A stretch of 64,000 nt of DNA, from the NCBI RefSeq assembly GCF_014648895.1, contig NZ_BMRZ01000001.1:1148401-1212400 (forward strand). The letters run 5' to 3'. This DNA is from Streptomyces tanashiensis. Its GTDB lineage: Bacteria > Actinomycetota > Actinomycetes > Streptomycetales > Streptomycetaceae. Under the pieces are notes generated by a model. The model saw nothing but the letters and a program-made list of their open reading frames with translations. It did no database searches and had not been told where the DNA came from. Made by a program: the position numbers and the translations under genes. Shown here one piece after another: positions 42,693-50,754 of this stretch (within the stretch, counting starts at the first letter, position 1; every line of letters starts with the position of its first letter).

Positions 42693-42896
42693 TCAGTTGG
42701 TCGGGGTCGGCTTCGGGGGAACGACCGGCCAGCCGTTGTCCTCGGCGACGCCGGCGATGGTCTGCGGGGTGACCGGGGCGCTGCTGTCGGAGTCGACGGC
42801 GAAGGCGGCGCCGCCCGCGACGGCGGTACAGGCGACCGCCGCGACCAGCAGCTGACGGACGGCCTTGCGGATACCGGTGTTCTGCGCAACGGACAT
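42693..42896 (-). CDS. Small secreted protein
   Basis: A 67-residue protein. Residues 1 to about 34 are a signal peptide (RKAVRQLLVAAVACTAVAGG, cleavage after AAFA). The mature peptide of about 33 residues is acidic and then Pro-rich (GWPVVPPKPTPTN). The ATG at 42896 has GGAGGAATC upstream. It has no cysteines in the mature part and no known domain. It lies between the LuxR pair and the glycosyltransferase and could be a regulatory target of the former. Confidence 0.72.
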   Translation of the reverse strand: MSVAQNTGIRKAVRQLLVAAVACTAVAGGAAFAVDSDSSAPVTPQTIAGVAEDNGWPVVPPKPTPTN

Positions 42897-43089
42897 GATT
42901 CCTCCAGGACTTGGAATGTGAATTCCGTCTTCCGGGGCCCGTGCCGCCGGGCGTTCCCTGAAGACATCTCCATTCTGTCCCGGCCCCCGAATCGAATCCA
43001 GGGATAGTCTCTGCGTGGACCCGCCATGGCGTGGATGCGTCAATGCGCCCTCGCCGCAACGGAATTGAGCGATCCGGAGCTCGCCATAC

Positions 43090-43107
43090 CTTTGGTCGAA
43101 CCAAAAG
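43090..43107. repeat. Inverted repeat downstream of the MshA-like gene
   Basis: CTTTGGT-CGA-ACCAAAAG, A/T-richer than its surroundings. It sits just after the glycosyltransferase stop and 194 bases before the small secreted-protein gene. It is either a weak terminator or an operator half of that gene's promoter region. Confidence 0.45.
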
Positions 43108-43112
43108 AGATG

Positions 43113-44423
43113 CTAGACTTGTGCTACGGCCTTCTCGTTCCTCCAGGAGAGAGAGGCCGCCGGGGCAGGGGCGTGCCGCCGCCCCTGCCCCACCTCCCGC
43201 TCCAGCGCCCCCCGGTACACCTCGATGGTCCGGCCGGCCGACGCCCGCCAGCTCATCCCGCGCGCGTGGCGCACCGCCGCCGCCCCCATCGTCTCCACCG
43301 CCTCCGGATGCGCCGCGAACCAGCGCAGCCGGCGCGCGTACTCCACCGGGTCGTGCCCCCGCACGAGCAGCCCCGTCACCCCGTCCCACACCGCCGTCGG
43401 CAGCCCGCCCACCGCCGCCGCGAGCACCGGCGTCCCGCACGCCTGCGCCTCCACCGCCACCAGACCGAAGGACTCGCTGCGCGAGGGGACGACCAGCACG
43501 TCCGCCGCCCGGTACCAGTCCGCCAGCCGCTCCTGCGGCACCGGCGGGAAGGACCGCAGCACATCGGTGACCCCCAGCTCCTCCGCGAGCCGCCCCACCG
43601 AGCCCCGCCCGGTGGCGCCCGAATGCCCGCCCACCACCGGCACCAGGAGCCGGCGGCGCAGCTCGGGCGCCTCCCGCAGCAGCTCGGCCACCGCCCGGAC
43701 GAGCACGTCCGGGCCCTTCAGCGGCTGGATGCGACCGGCGTAGAGCGGCACGAACGCCTCGGCCGGCAGCCCGAGCCGGGCCCGGGCCGCCGCCCGCCCT
43801 CCCCCGGAACCCTCACCCGGGCGGAAGGTGCGCAGGTCGACCCCTGGTCGCACGACCTCGGTCCGCGCCCCCTCCGCCCCGTACAGCGAGCGCAGCGCCT
43901 GCGCCTCGTCGGCCGTGTTGGCGATCAGCCGGTCCGCGCTGCCCACCACCTGGTGCTCGCCCCGGACCCGGAGCTCGGGCTCGGGGGTGTCGCCCTCGGC
44001 GAGCGAGGCGTTCTTCACCCGGGCCAGGGTGTGGGCGGTGTGCACGAGCGGTATCCGCCAGCCCACCGAGGCGATCCGGCCCGCCTGCCCGGAGAGCCAG
44101 TAGTGCGAGTGGACCAGGTCGTAGCGCCGCTCCTCCTTGAGCAGGGCCAGCGCGAACGGCACCACCAGGTCGGGCATGGCCTCCTTGGGCAGCGCCCTGC
44201 GCGGCCCGGCGTGGAGGTGACGGACCCGCACGCCCGGGGCGAGCTCGACGAGCGGGGGCGCGCCCTCGCCCCGGCAGCGGGTGAACAGGTCGACCTCCGC
44301 GCCCTGTTCGGCGAGGGCGCGGGAGAGCTCGACCATGTAGACGTTCATGCCGCCGGCGTCCCCCGTCCCGGGCTGGTGGAGCGGGGAGGTGTGGACGCTG
44401 AGCATGGCGACGCGCAGGGACAC
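43113..44423 (-). CDS. MshA-like GT4 glycosyltransferase
   Basis: A 436-residue family 4 retaining glycosyltransferase. The N-terminal region RVAMLSVHTSPLHQPGTGDA continues into GGMNVYMVELSRALAEQG and closely follows MshA, which moves GlcNAc from UDP-GlcNAc to inositol 3-phosphate in mycothiol synthesis. The donor site has LYAGRIQPLKGPDVLV and the EX7E motif SESFGLVAVEAQACGTP. The GTG at 44423 has AGGAG upstream. As it is clustered with PIG-L and tRNA-ligase-like genes, I think it builds a GlcNAc glycoside for a mycothiol-like product rather than mycothiol itself. The acceptor is unknown. Confidence 0.88.
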   Translation of the reverse strand: MSLRVAMLSVHTSPLHQPGTGDAGGMNVYMVELSRALAEQGAEVDLFTRCRGEGAPPLVELAPGVRVRHLHAGPRRALPKEAMPDLVVPFALALLKEERRYDLVHSHYWLSGQAGRIASVGWRIPLVHTAHTLARVKNASLAEGDTPEPELRVRGEHQVVGSADRLIANTADEAQALRSLYGAEGARTEVVRPGVDLRTFRPGEGSGGGRAAARARLGLPAEAFVPLYAGRIQPLKGPDVLVRAVAELLREAPELRRRLLVPVVGGHSGATGRGSVGRLAEELGVTDVLRSFPPVPQERLADWYRAADVLVVPSRSESFGLVAVEAQACGTPVLAAAVGGLPTAVWDGVTGLLVRGHDPVEYARRLRWFAAHPEAVETMGAAAVRHARGMSWRASAGRTIEVYRGALEREVGQGRRHAPAPAASLSWRNEKAVAQV

Positions 44424-44550
44424 GTGGGGCTCCTGAGGAGTGGGGGGCCACGTGTCCCTGCGCGTCGCTCGCGCGCGCACGGTCACGCGGCAGGGAGGGG
44501 ACTGGACACTGCTCGTACGGAAGTACTTAGTTGCTTAGTAGTTATGGGGA

Positions 44551-46116
44551 TCAGAATCCGAAGACAGGGCCCGACGGCGGCGCCAGCCTGGTCCCCGGCA
44601 GCGGACCCGTCAGGGCCTGCCAGTCGACCGGGCGCCCCGGCTCCACCTGGAGCGCCGCCGCCAGCCGGCCGGCGCCCTCCGGCATCACCGGCCGCGCCCA
44701 CGCCGACAGCGCCGAGGCCACCGCCAACTGCGCGGCGAGCGCCGGGAGATGACGGCAGGAGGTGCTGGGGCGGCACCGCTCGTGGGCGTTGACGTGGCCG
44801 AAGTCGGCCACCGACCGGACCATCTCGTCCAGGACGGCGACCGCCCGGCGCGGGTCGAAGGCGTCGGGGCCGTACGCCTCGCGCAGATCGTCCACGCCCC
44901 GGTGCAGCCGCCGCTCCAGGATCTCCCAGCCGGTGCCGCCGGGCAGCGCCTGCGGGGCGAGACCGCCGCACTCCTCCCGCACGGCCGAGAAGAGCCGGGA
45001 CAGCCAGCTGTTCCAGTTCTCGTCCAGCTCCCTCCGGGCGGTCGCGAGCCGATCCCGCCGGAAGACCGTGCGGCGGCCGAGCGGGCGGGCCTGGAGGACA
45101 TGGCGGCGCAGGGTGTCGGAGCCGTACTCGGTGAGCAGGTCGAGCGCCCAGGCGTTGCCCTCCTGGACCCCCTCCTCGATGACGTACGACTCGTTGACGT
45201 TGAAGTCCTGCGGCAGCTTGATGTCCTGCGCGAGCAGCAGCACCGGCAGCAGCACGGCATGGCAGAACGCGTGCCCGAAGCCGCAGAAGTGGATCGCCCG
45301 GCGGGGCAGCGGGCCCGTCACGTCGTAGCCGAAGAGGTGCATCGCGGCGGCCTCGAAGCAGCCGTCGACACGGTGCTCGGGGAAGCCCTCGACCGGCACC
45401 GGCAGGCCCCACTCGGCCGGGTGGCCGACCGCGATGTCCGGCAGCCCGTCCTCGACGAGCGACTCGCACAGCGCCGCCAGCCGCGGCGGCAGCCCGGCCG
45501 TCGCCCAGTAGTCGGCGAGGATGTCCCGGAACGGCTCCAGGGGCACGTACAGCCGGCGGCAGCGACGGGCGACCGCCGGGGTGTCGCAGAGCGCGCAGCG
45601 CGCCGAGATCAGGTCCCCGCCGTCGTTCGGACGGGCGCACTCGTGGCACATCCCGCCGTCGCTGACCGCGCCGCAGTGCGGGCAGGTGCCGGTGGCGTGC
45701 GCCCCGTACAGCCAGCGGTCGCACGGCTCGCAGTACGGGAGCAGCCGGGTCCGGGGAGCGATGACCCCCTGTGCGTACAGCTTCGCGAAGAGGTCCTGCA
45801 CCCAGCGTCCGTACCCCTTGTCGCGGCGCGGGCGCACGATGTGGTCGAACTCCACGCCCGAGCGCAGCCAGTCGGCGGTGATCGCGGCGCGGTAGCCCTC
45901 CGCGACCTCCTCCGGCTTGCGGTGGTGGCGCAGCGCCCGCACCTCGACGGAGCTGGCGTGGTCGGCGGTGCCGGTGGTGAACCGGACCGCCTCGCCCTCG
46001 GCGCGCAGATAGCGGGTGAGGACGTCGGCGGCGACGTACGGCCCGGCGAGGTGGCCGATGTGGAGTTCGCCGTGGGTGGCGGGCGGGGTCGCGGTGATCC
46101 AGACGGGGGTGCTCAT
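44551..46116 (-). CDS. Free-standing methionyl-tRNA-synthetase-like ligase (KMSKS lost)
   Basis: A 521-residue class I tRNA-ligase-fold protein closest to methionyl-tRNA synthetase. The HIGH motif is intact (residues 19-22, GELHIGHLAG). The MetRS-type zinc knuckles have four CxxC pairs (129/132, 145/148, 157/160, 174/177). The KMSKS loop is replaced by residues like NVNESYVIEEG (about 306-316), and the C-terminal anticodon-binding region is short and divergent. It should still adenylate an amino acid but need not charge tRNA, like MshC in mycothiol synthesis. GGAGG precedes the ATG; 32 bases separate it from the SDR gene upstream. Confidence 0.86.
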   Translation of the reverse strand: MSTPVWITATPPATHGELHIGHLAGPYVAADVLTRYLRAEGEAVRFTTGTADHASSVEVRALRHHRKPEEVAEGYRAAITADWLRSGVEFDHIVRPRRDKGYGRWVQDLFAKLYAQGVIAPRTRLLPYCEPCDRWLYGAHATGTCPHCGAVSDGGMCHECARPNDGGDLISARCALCDTPAVARRCRRLYVPLEPFRDILADYWATAGLPPRLAALCESLVEDGLPDIAVGHPAEWGLPVPVEGFPEHRVDGCFEAAAMHLFGYDVTGPLPRRAIHFCGFGHAFCHAVLLPVLLLAQDIKLPQDFNVNESYVIEEGVQEGNAWALDLLTEYGSDTLRRHVLQARPLGRRTVFRRDRLATARRELDENWNSWLSRLFSAVREECGGLAPQALPGGTGWEILERRLHRGVDDLREAYGPDAFDPRRAVAVLDEMVRSVADFGHVNAHERCRPSTSCRHLPALAAQLAVASALSAWARPVMPEGAGRLAAALQVEPGRPVDWQALTGPLPGTRLAPPSGPVFGF

Positions 46117-46148
46117 GGGACCTCCTTGACGCGGTGTGTTTCCGTCGG

Positions 46149-46895
46149 TCAGCGGGGCTCGAAGTGGAAGGAACGGATGAAGCAGTCGCGCGGCTGCTCG
46201 ACCGCGTAGACGATGCACTCGAAAAGGGCCTGCGTGGTCAGCTTCTCGTCGGGTGCTATTCCGTCCGGATTCGATCCGTCCCATTCCGCGAAACGCGGGT
46301 CCGAGGTCGAGAAATCGGGCGGGAAGAGGGAGAAGACGCGCACCCCGGAGGGCCGCAGCCGGCGCGACAGGATGTCGGCGAAACCGGCCTGGGCGCTCTT
46401 CGCCGCCCAGAAGGCCTCGTGGGCGACGCCGGCGGTCGCCGCTGAGGCGCCCTCGGCGTCGCGGACGGCGACCATGTTCACGATGTCGGGCCGCAGCGAG
46501 CCGCGCAGCAGCGGCAGGAAGTGCTTCACCATGAGGACCGTGCCGCCGGCCGTCGACTCGATCGTCTCCACGATCTCGGCGTCGCTGGCCGCCTCCAGGT
46601 CCATGCCGTCGAGCCAGCGGGCGCCGTTGTTGACCAACAGGTCCACCCGGTCGGTCCGCTCCCCGACCCGGGCCGCGAACTCCCGGATCTCGGCGGGCCT
46701 GCTCAGGTCGCAGCCGAAGGCGTGGATACGGTCGCGGGCCGAACCCATGACCTCGGTACGGGTCCGCTCGGCGGCCTCGACGGTCCGCGCCGACACGTAG
46801 ACCTCGGCGCCGAGATGCGCGAATCCGACGGCGAGCGCGCGACCGAAATAGCGGGACGCCCCGGTCACGACGACACGCAGATTCTCGAATTTCAT
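46149..46895 (-). CDS. SDR-family protein lacking the catalytic Tyr
   Basis: A 248-residue short-chain dehydrogenase fold. The nucleotide site is VVTGASRYFGRALA (the third Gly position is conserved, a Tyr-Phe pair replaces the usual Gly-Ile) and NNGA is at 89-92. The YxxxK motif reads FWAAK (Phe162, Lys166), and the usual catalytic Ser region is NMVAVRD. Two of three catalytic residues are therefore missing, so it may bind a dinucleotide without classical redox chemistry, or work by another mechanism. The ATG is at 46895, inside the minus-strand gene set. Confidence 0.83.
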   Translation of the reverse strand: MKFENLRVVVTGASRYFGRALAVGFAHLGAEVYVSARTVEAAERTRTEVMGSARDRIHAFGCDLSRPAEIREFAARVGERTDRVDLLVNNGARWLDGMDLEAASDAEIVETIESTAGGTVLMVKHFLPLLRGSLRPDIVNMVAVRDAEGASAATAGVAHEAFWAAKSAQAGFADILSRRLRPSGVRVFSLFPPDFSTSDPRFAEWDGSNPDGIAPDEKLTTQALFECIVYAVEQPRDCFIRSFHFEPR

Positions 46896-46986
46896 GTGTG
46901 TCTGCTCTCCCCACGGATACCGATGGCCGGTCCATTTCAGCGTGGCAGAGGCACGGCGTTCCGAGCGCGCCGAAAGGGGTGCGCAT

Positions 46987-47874
46987 TCACGCCGTTGCGT
47001 GGACACGCCACGGCAGCTCCAGGCTTTCGAGCACCTCGGCGCGCTTGTGGTGGACGCGGACGCGGTCGTGCGCGGCGGAGACCGTGACCGTGCCGGTGGG
47101 GGTGCGGACGGGACCCCGCACTGCGGGCACGACGGTCCCGCCGATCGCCCCCGCGGCGGCGAGGGCGGCGGCGCCGGTGAGGGCGAGCCGGGGGTGCCAG
47201 CCGCCGACGGTCAACGCGCGGACGGACAGGCCGTCGGGTCCTTCGGCGAAGGCGGCGATCTTGGGGAGGGCGGAGGTGGGGGGATGCCCGAGCCGGCGGG
47301 CGGCCTCGGCGCGCAGGGCGAGGAGCTGACGCTCCGTCGCTCCCGGCTCCAGCCGCCGGGCGTCGACGAACACGTACGGATTGCCGTACCGCACGAGGGA
47401 GACGGGCACGCCGAGGAGGACGTCGACGGGACGGCCCGTGGGGAGCGTGCCGGGAGCGTCGGGCGCCTTGAGGAAGCTGAGCGTGTACGCGTCGTGGTGG
47501 GGCTCGCGTTCGCACAGCACGGTGTCGCCGGTGGTCACGGCACGGACGGTGACGGGCCCGGGGCGGCCGTCGGCGACGACACAGGCGAGGAGGGAGTGCC
47601 CGCACCCGGCCCGGAAGTCGAAGGAACCGTCGGGGAGGGCCTGGACGAAGCGGTAGTGAAGGGTGAGGGGGTCGAAGAGAGCGATCTTGTTGAGGCGGGG
47701 GTGGGGGGTGGCGGCGAGGGCGCGTCGCAGCTCGCCGCCGAGGGCGAGGGCGCCGACGGGCAACCGGTCGACCCGCACGACGAGCGTGGGCCCGGGCGCG
47801 TCCTCGGCCCGCACGACGGTGGCCGCCACCGTTGTGGGCGCCTCCGCCGGGCGCGCCCCGGCCGTTGTGCGCAT
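46987..47874 (-). CDS. PrpF/DapF-fold isomerase-like protein
   Basis: A 295-residue protein resembling the PrpF family (aconitate/oxalomesaconate tautomerases; diaminopimelate-epimerase fold). An N-terminal half contains LNKIALFD and the Cys-containing FRAGCGHSLLACVVAD, where family members place a catalytic Cys. The second half has GVPVSLVRYGNPYVFVDAR and ALPKIAAFAE. GGGGGAGGAACGT precedes the ATG at 47874. Within the cluster it could isomerise or epimerise an amino-acid or polyol-like building block; substrate unknown. Confidence 0.78.
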   Translation of the reverse strand: MRTTAGARPAEAPTTVAATVVRAEDAPGPTLVVRVDRLPVGALALGGELRRALAATPHPRLNKIALFDPLTLHYRFVQALPDGSFDFRAGCGHSLLACVVADGRPGPVTVRAVTTGDTVLCEREPHHDAYTLSFLKAPDAPGTLPTGRPVDVLLGVPVSLVRYGNPYVFVDARRLEPGATERQLLALRAEAARRLGHPPTSALPKIAAFAEGPDGLSVRALTVGGWHPRLALTGAAALAAAGAIGGTVVPAVRGPVRTPTGTVTVSAAHDRVRVHHKRAEVLESLELPWRVHATA

Positions 47875-48004
47875 ACGTTCCTCCCCCAGACTTCGTCCGG
47901 GAGATGCCCCCATCGCCCTGCGGGACGATTGCCCACACGGGCGTGGCCCCGGGGCGCAGCCCCCCTGCGCCGGCGCGGGTTCGGGACGGGAAGGTCCCGG
48001 GGGT

Positions 48005-49810
48005 TCAGGCCGCACAGCCGGCCGGGATCCGCATGCCCTGGACGACCTCCGTCCACAGCTCGTGGACGGCGAGGGACCAGAGCGTCAGGGCGGCCTGCGG
48101 GGTGGGGTGTTCCAGGTGGCGGGCCAGGAGCTTCGCCGCCCGGTCCGCGCGGATCTTCCCGCCGAGGACCAGCCGCGCCGGGGAGAGCATCTCGCGGACG
48201 AGGTCCAGCAGCGGGCCGCCGGGGGCGAGCATGGCCGCGACGGGCAGCGTGAAGGGCTGCTTGGGCCGCCGGAGCACGGACGGGGGCAGGAGCTCGGCGC
48301 CCGCCTCGTACAGCGCCCGTTTACCCGTCCGGGCCGCCACCGGCAGGGACCGCGCGTGGGTGACGACGGACGGCTGGAGGAACGGCAGCCGGGCTTCGAC
48401 GGCCCAGGCCATGGAGAGGTGGTCGAGGCGTCGCAGGTGGTACGCGGGGAGCCGCCACCGGGTCTCGAAGGCGGTCATCGCGGTGAGCCGGTCCGCTCCG
48501 ACCGCCTCGGCCGAGCGCAGCTCCTGTGCGATGCGGTCGGCGGCGGAGCCCGTATCCGCGATGTACGCACGGTAGTTGGCGGTGTAGAGGTGCTCGCGGA
48601 GCAGGCGCGGGGCCGCCGAGAGCGCGTCCGCGTACGCGCCCGCCCAGTCCGCCCCCTCCGGCGCCGCCAGCGCCGCCCGCATCCGGTCGTATCCGCCGAA
48701 GAGTTCGTCGGCGCCGTCGCCGGTGAGGGCGACGGTGAAGCCGTTCTGGCGGACGGCGCGGAAGAGGGCGTAGGTGGAGAGGGTGATGGGGTCGGCGTTG
48801 GGCTGGCCGAGGTGGCGGACGGTGCGGGTGAGGAGGGAGCCGAGTTCGTCGGGGTCGACGGCGACCTCGTGGTGGACGGTCCGGGCGCGGCGGGCGACGG
48901 CGCGGGCGTACGCGGCCTCGGAGTCGGGCCACCGGCCCCGGTAGGTGAGGTGGAAGGTGTGCAGCGGCGGCGCGTCGGTCTCGCGGGCGTGCTCGGCGGC
49001 GAGGGCGGTCACGAGCCCGGAGTCGAGGCCGCCGCTGGTGACGGCGCAGACGGGCACCTCGGCCCGGGCGAGCCGGCGGACCTCGTGGCGCAGGACGTCC
49101 TGGGTGCCGCCGAGGGGTTTCACGCGGTGGGGGCCGCGGCGTCGGACGACGGGGGCCGTGCCCGGGCGGACGAGGGCGGTGGCGCCGGGCGGCAGGACGT
49201 CGACTCCGGCGAGCGCGGTGTGGGTGGAGAAGGAGGTGCGGGTGGCGAGGACGGTGTCGAGGGCGTCCTCGCGCGGGGAGATCCGTACGCCTTCGAAGGC
49301 GAGGAGGGCGGGGATCTCGGAGGCGAAGCGGGTGGAGCCGTCGTACGGGTCGTGGTGCAGGTGGAGCGGCTTCATGCCCATGTCGTCGACGGCGAGGACG
49401 AGTTGCGTACGGCCGGGCCGCAGGTCGAGGAGGGCGACGGCGAACATGCCGTCGAGGTGTTCGGCGAAGGCGGGTCCGTACTCGGCGTACAGCGCGGGGA
49501 GCACGGTGCCGTCGCAGCGGTCGGGGAAGCGGTGGCCGCGGGCGGCGAGGGTGCGGCGGAGCTCGGCGTGGTTGTAGATCTCGCCGTTGAGCACGGCGAG
49601 GATGCCGGGCAGGTGGGGCAGCCGGTAGGGCTGCCGGCCGCCGCAGGGGTCGGTGACGGCGAGCCGGTCGCAGCCGAGGGACCAGCCGGGCCCGCTGAGC
49701 ACGTGGTGCTCGTCGGGTCCGCCGTGGCGCTGGCGGGCGGAGACCGCCGCGAGCTGGGCCGGCTCGGGGCGGTCCGCCCCGGCGGCGAAGGAGCCGAGGA
49801 TCCTGCACAT
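48005..49810 (-). CDS. Asparagine-synthase-type amidotransferase
   Basis: A 601-residue AsnB-family enzyme with two domains. The N-terminal class II glutaminase has Cys2 as nucleophile after Met removal (MCRILGSF; Arg replaces the usual Gly). Glutamine-binding LNGEIYNHAELR and the C-terminal ATP-pyrophosphatase loop VTSGGLDSG and TGDGADELFGGYDR follow. The ATG at 49810, not the one three codons upstream, exposes Cys2, and GGAGG lies upstream. It could amidate or condense a carboxylate with an amine in the pathway. It is first in the minus-strand set and divergent from the PIG-L gene. Confidence 0.9.
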   Translation of the reverse strand: MCRILGSFAAGADRPEPAQLAAVSARQRHGGPDEHHVLSGPGWSLGCDRLAVTDPCGGRQPYRLPHLPGILAVLNGEIYNHAELRRTLAARGHRFPDRCDGTVLPALYAEYGPAFAEHLDGMFAVALLDLRPGRTQLVLAVDDMGMKPLHLHHDPYDGSTRFASEIPALLAFEGVRISPREDALDTVLATRTSFSTHTALAGVDVLPPGATALVRPGTAPVVRRRGPHRVKPLGGTQDVLRHEVRRLARAEVPVCAVTSGGLDSGLVTALAAEHARETDAPPLHTFHLTYRGRWPDSEAAYARAVARRARTVHHEVAVDPDELGSLLTRTVRHLGQPNADPITLSTYALFRAVRQNGFTVALTGDGADELFGGYDRMRAALAAPEGADWAGAYADALSAAPRLLREHLYTANYRAYIADTGSAADRIAQELRSAEAVGADRLTAMTAFETRWRLPAYHLRRLDHLSMAWAVEARLPFLQPSVVTHARSLPVAARTGKRALYEAGAELLPPSVLRRPKQPFTLPVAAMLAPGGPLLDLVREMLSPARLVLGGKIRADRAAKLLARHLEHPTPQAALTLWSLAVHELWTEVVQGMRIPAGCAA

Positions 49811-49956
49811 ACCGGTCACCCTCCAAGCACATCACCCAACATGTCACAGCCAATGATTTGAACGTACCAAGTTTTTGAATGGCGCGTAAGTGCCATGTCC
49901 TGTTCACGCCACGGCTTGGCCTTGCGACGCCCCCGCCACCCCAACAGGCTGACCCC
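49811..49956. promoter_or_regulatory. Divergent promoter region, AsnB-like and PIG-L genes
   Basis: A 146-bp region with an A/T-rich centre (49848-49880, GATTTGAACGTACCAAG then TTTTTGAATGG). It probably drives the minus-strand set from the AsnB-like gene and the plus-strand deacetylase. Confidence 0.5.
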
Positions 49957-50682
49957 ATGGAGGACTTCAACCGGACCACCCCCGAGTCCCTGCTGGTCGT
50001 GGCCGCACACCCGGACGACATCGAGTTCTGCGTGAGCGGCACCGTCATGCAGTGGATCGAGCGCGGCACCCGCGTCACGTACTGCATCGTCACGGACGGC
50101 GGCGCGGGCGGTTACGACGAAGCGCTCCCCCGCCAGGCCATGGCGGACCTGCGCCGCGCCGAGCAGGTCCACTCCGCCAAGCTCAGCGGCGTCGCCGACG
50201 TGCGCTTCCTCGGCTACCCCGACAGCTTCGTGGAGGCCTCCGTGGAGCTCCGCCGCGATCTGTGCCGGGTCATCCGCGAAGTACGGCCGCAGCGCGCCAT
50301 CATCCCGTCCCCCGAGATCAACTGGGCGCGCGTCGCCGACCTCCACCCCGACCACCGCGCGGTCGGTGACGCGTCTCTGCGCGCCGTCTACCCCGAGGCC
50401 CGCAACCCCTTCGCCCACGCGGAACTCCTCAAGGAGGAGGGCCTGGAGCCGTGGACCGTCCACGAGCTGTGGCTGATGACCGGGCCCACCCCGAACCAGT
50501 ACGTCGACGTCACCTCCGTCTTCGACCGCAAGGTCGAGGCCCTGCGCATCCACACCTCGCAGACGGCCCACTTCGACGACCTGGCCGGCCTCCTGCGCGA
50601 CTGGCTCGGCGAGCACGCGACGGCCGGCGGACTGCCCCCGGGCCGGATGGCGGAGGCCTTCCAGATCGTGCACATCGACTGA
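49957..50682 (+). CDS. PIG-L/MshB-family N-acetyl-sugar deacetylase
   Basis: A 241-residue zinc-dependent deacetylase of the family that includes MshB and BshB. The zinc/catalytic motif is AHPDDIE (His18, Asp20, Asp21), and the second histidine site is HPDHR (His130, His133). Family members remove the acetyl group from GlcNAc glycosides to give a free amine. The ATG at 49957 is preferred; an ATG at 49879 would add 26 residues overlapping the promoter. Divergent from the AsnB-like gene and clustered with an MshA-like transferase, it fits the second step of a mycothiol-like route. Confidence 0.88.
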   Translation: MEDFNRTTPESLLVVAAHPDDIEFCVSGTVMQWIERGTRVTYCIVTDGGAGGYDEALPRQAMADLRRAEQVHSAKLSGVADVRFLGYPDSFVEASVELRRDLCRVIREVRPQRAIIPSPEINWARVADLHPDHRAVGDASLRAVYPEARNPFAHAELLKEEGLEPWTVHELWLMTGPTPNQYVDVTSVFDRKVEALRIHTSQTAHFDDLAGLLRDWLGEHATAGGLPPGRMAEAFQIVHID

Positions 50683-50754
50683 GTCTTGTCGCCTCTCGGG
50701 ACGCGTGAGACCGTGACGGACCAACGCACGTGATTCTGGGGGGGAGTTCACGCC

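Noticed and set aside
44487..44550. TTAG-rich stretch between the ligase and glycosyltransferase genes as a possible TTA-bearing small gene
   Set aside because: The TTA triplets fall in non-coding DNA with stops in all frames.
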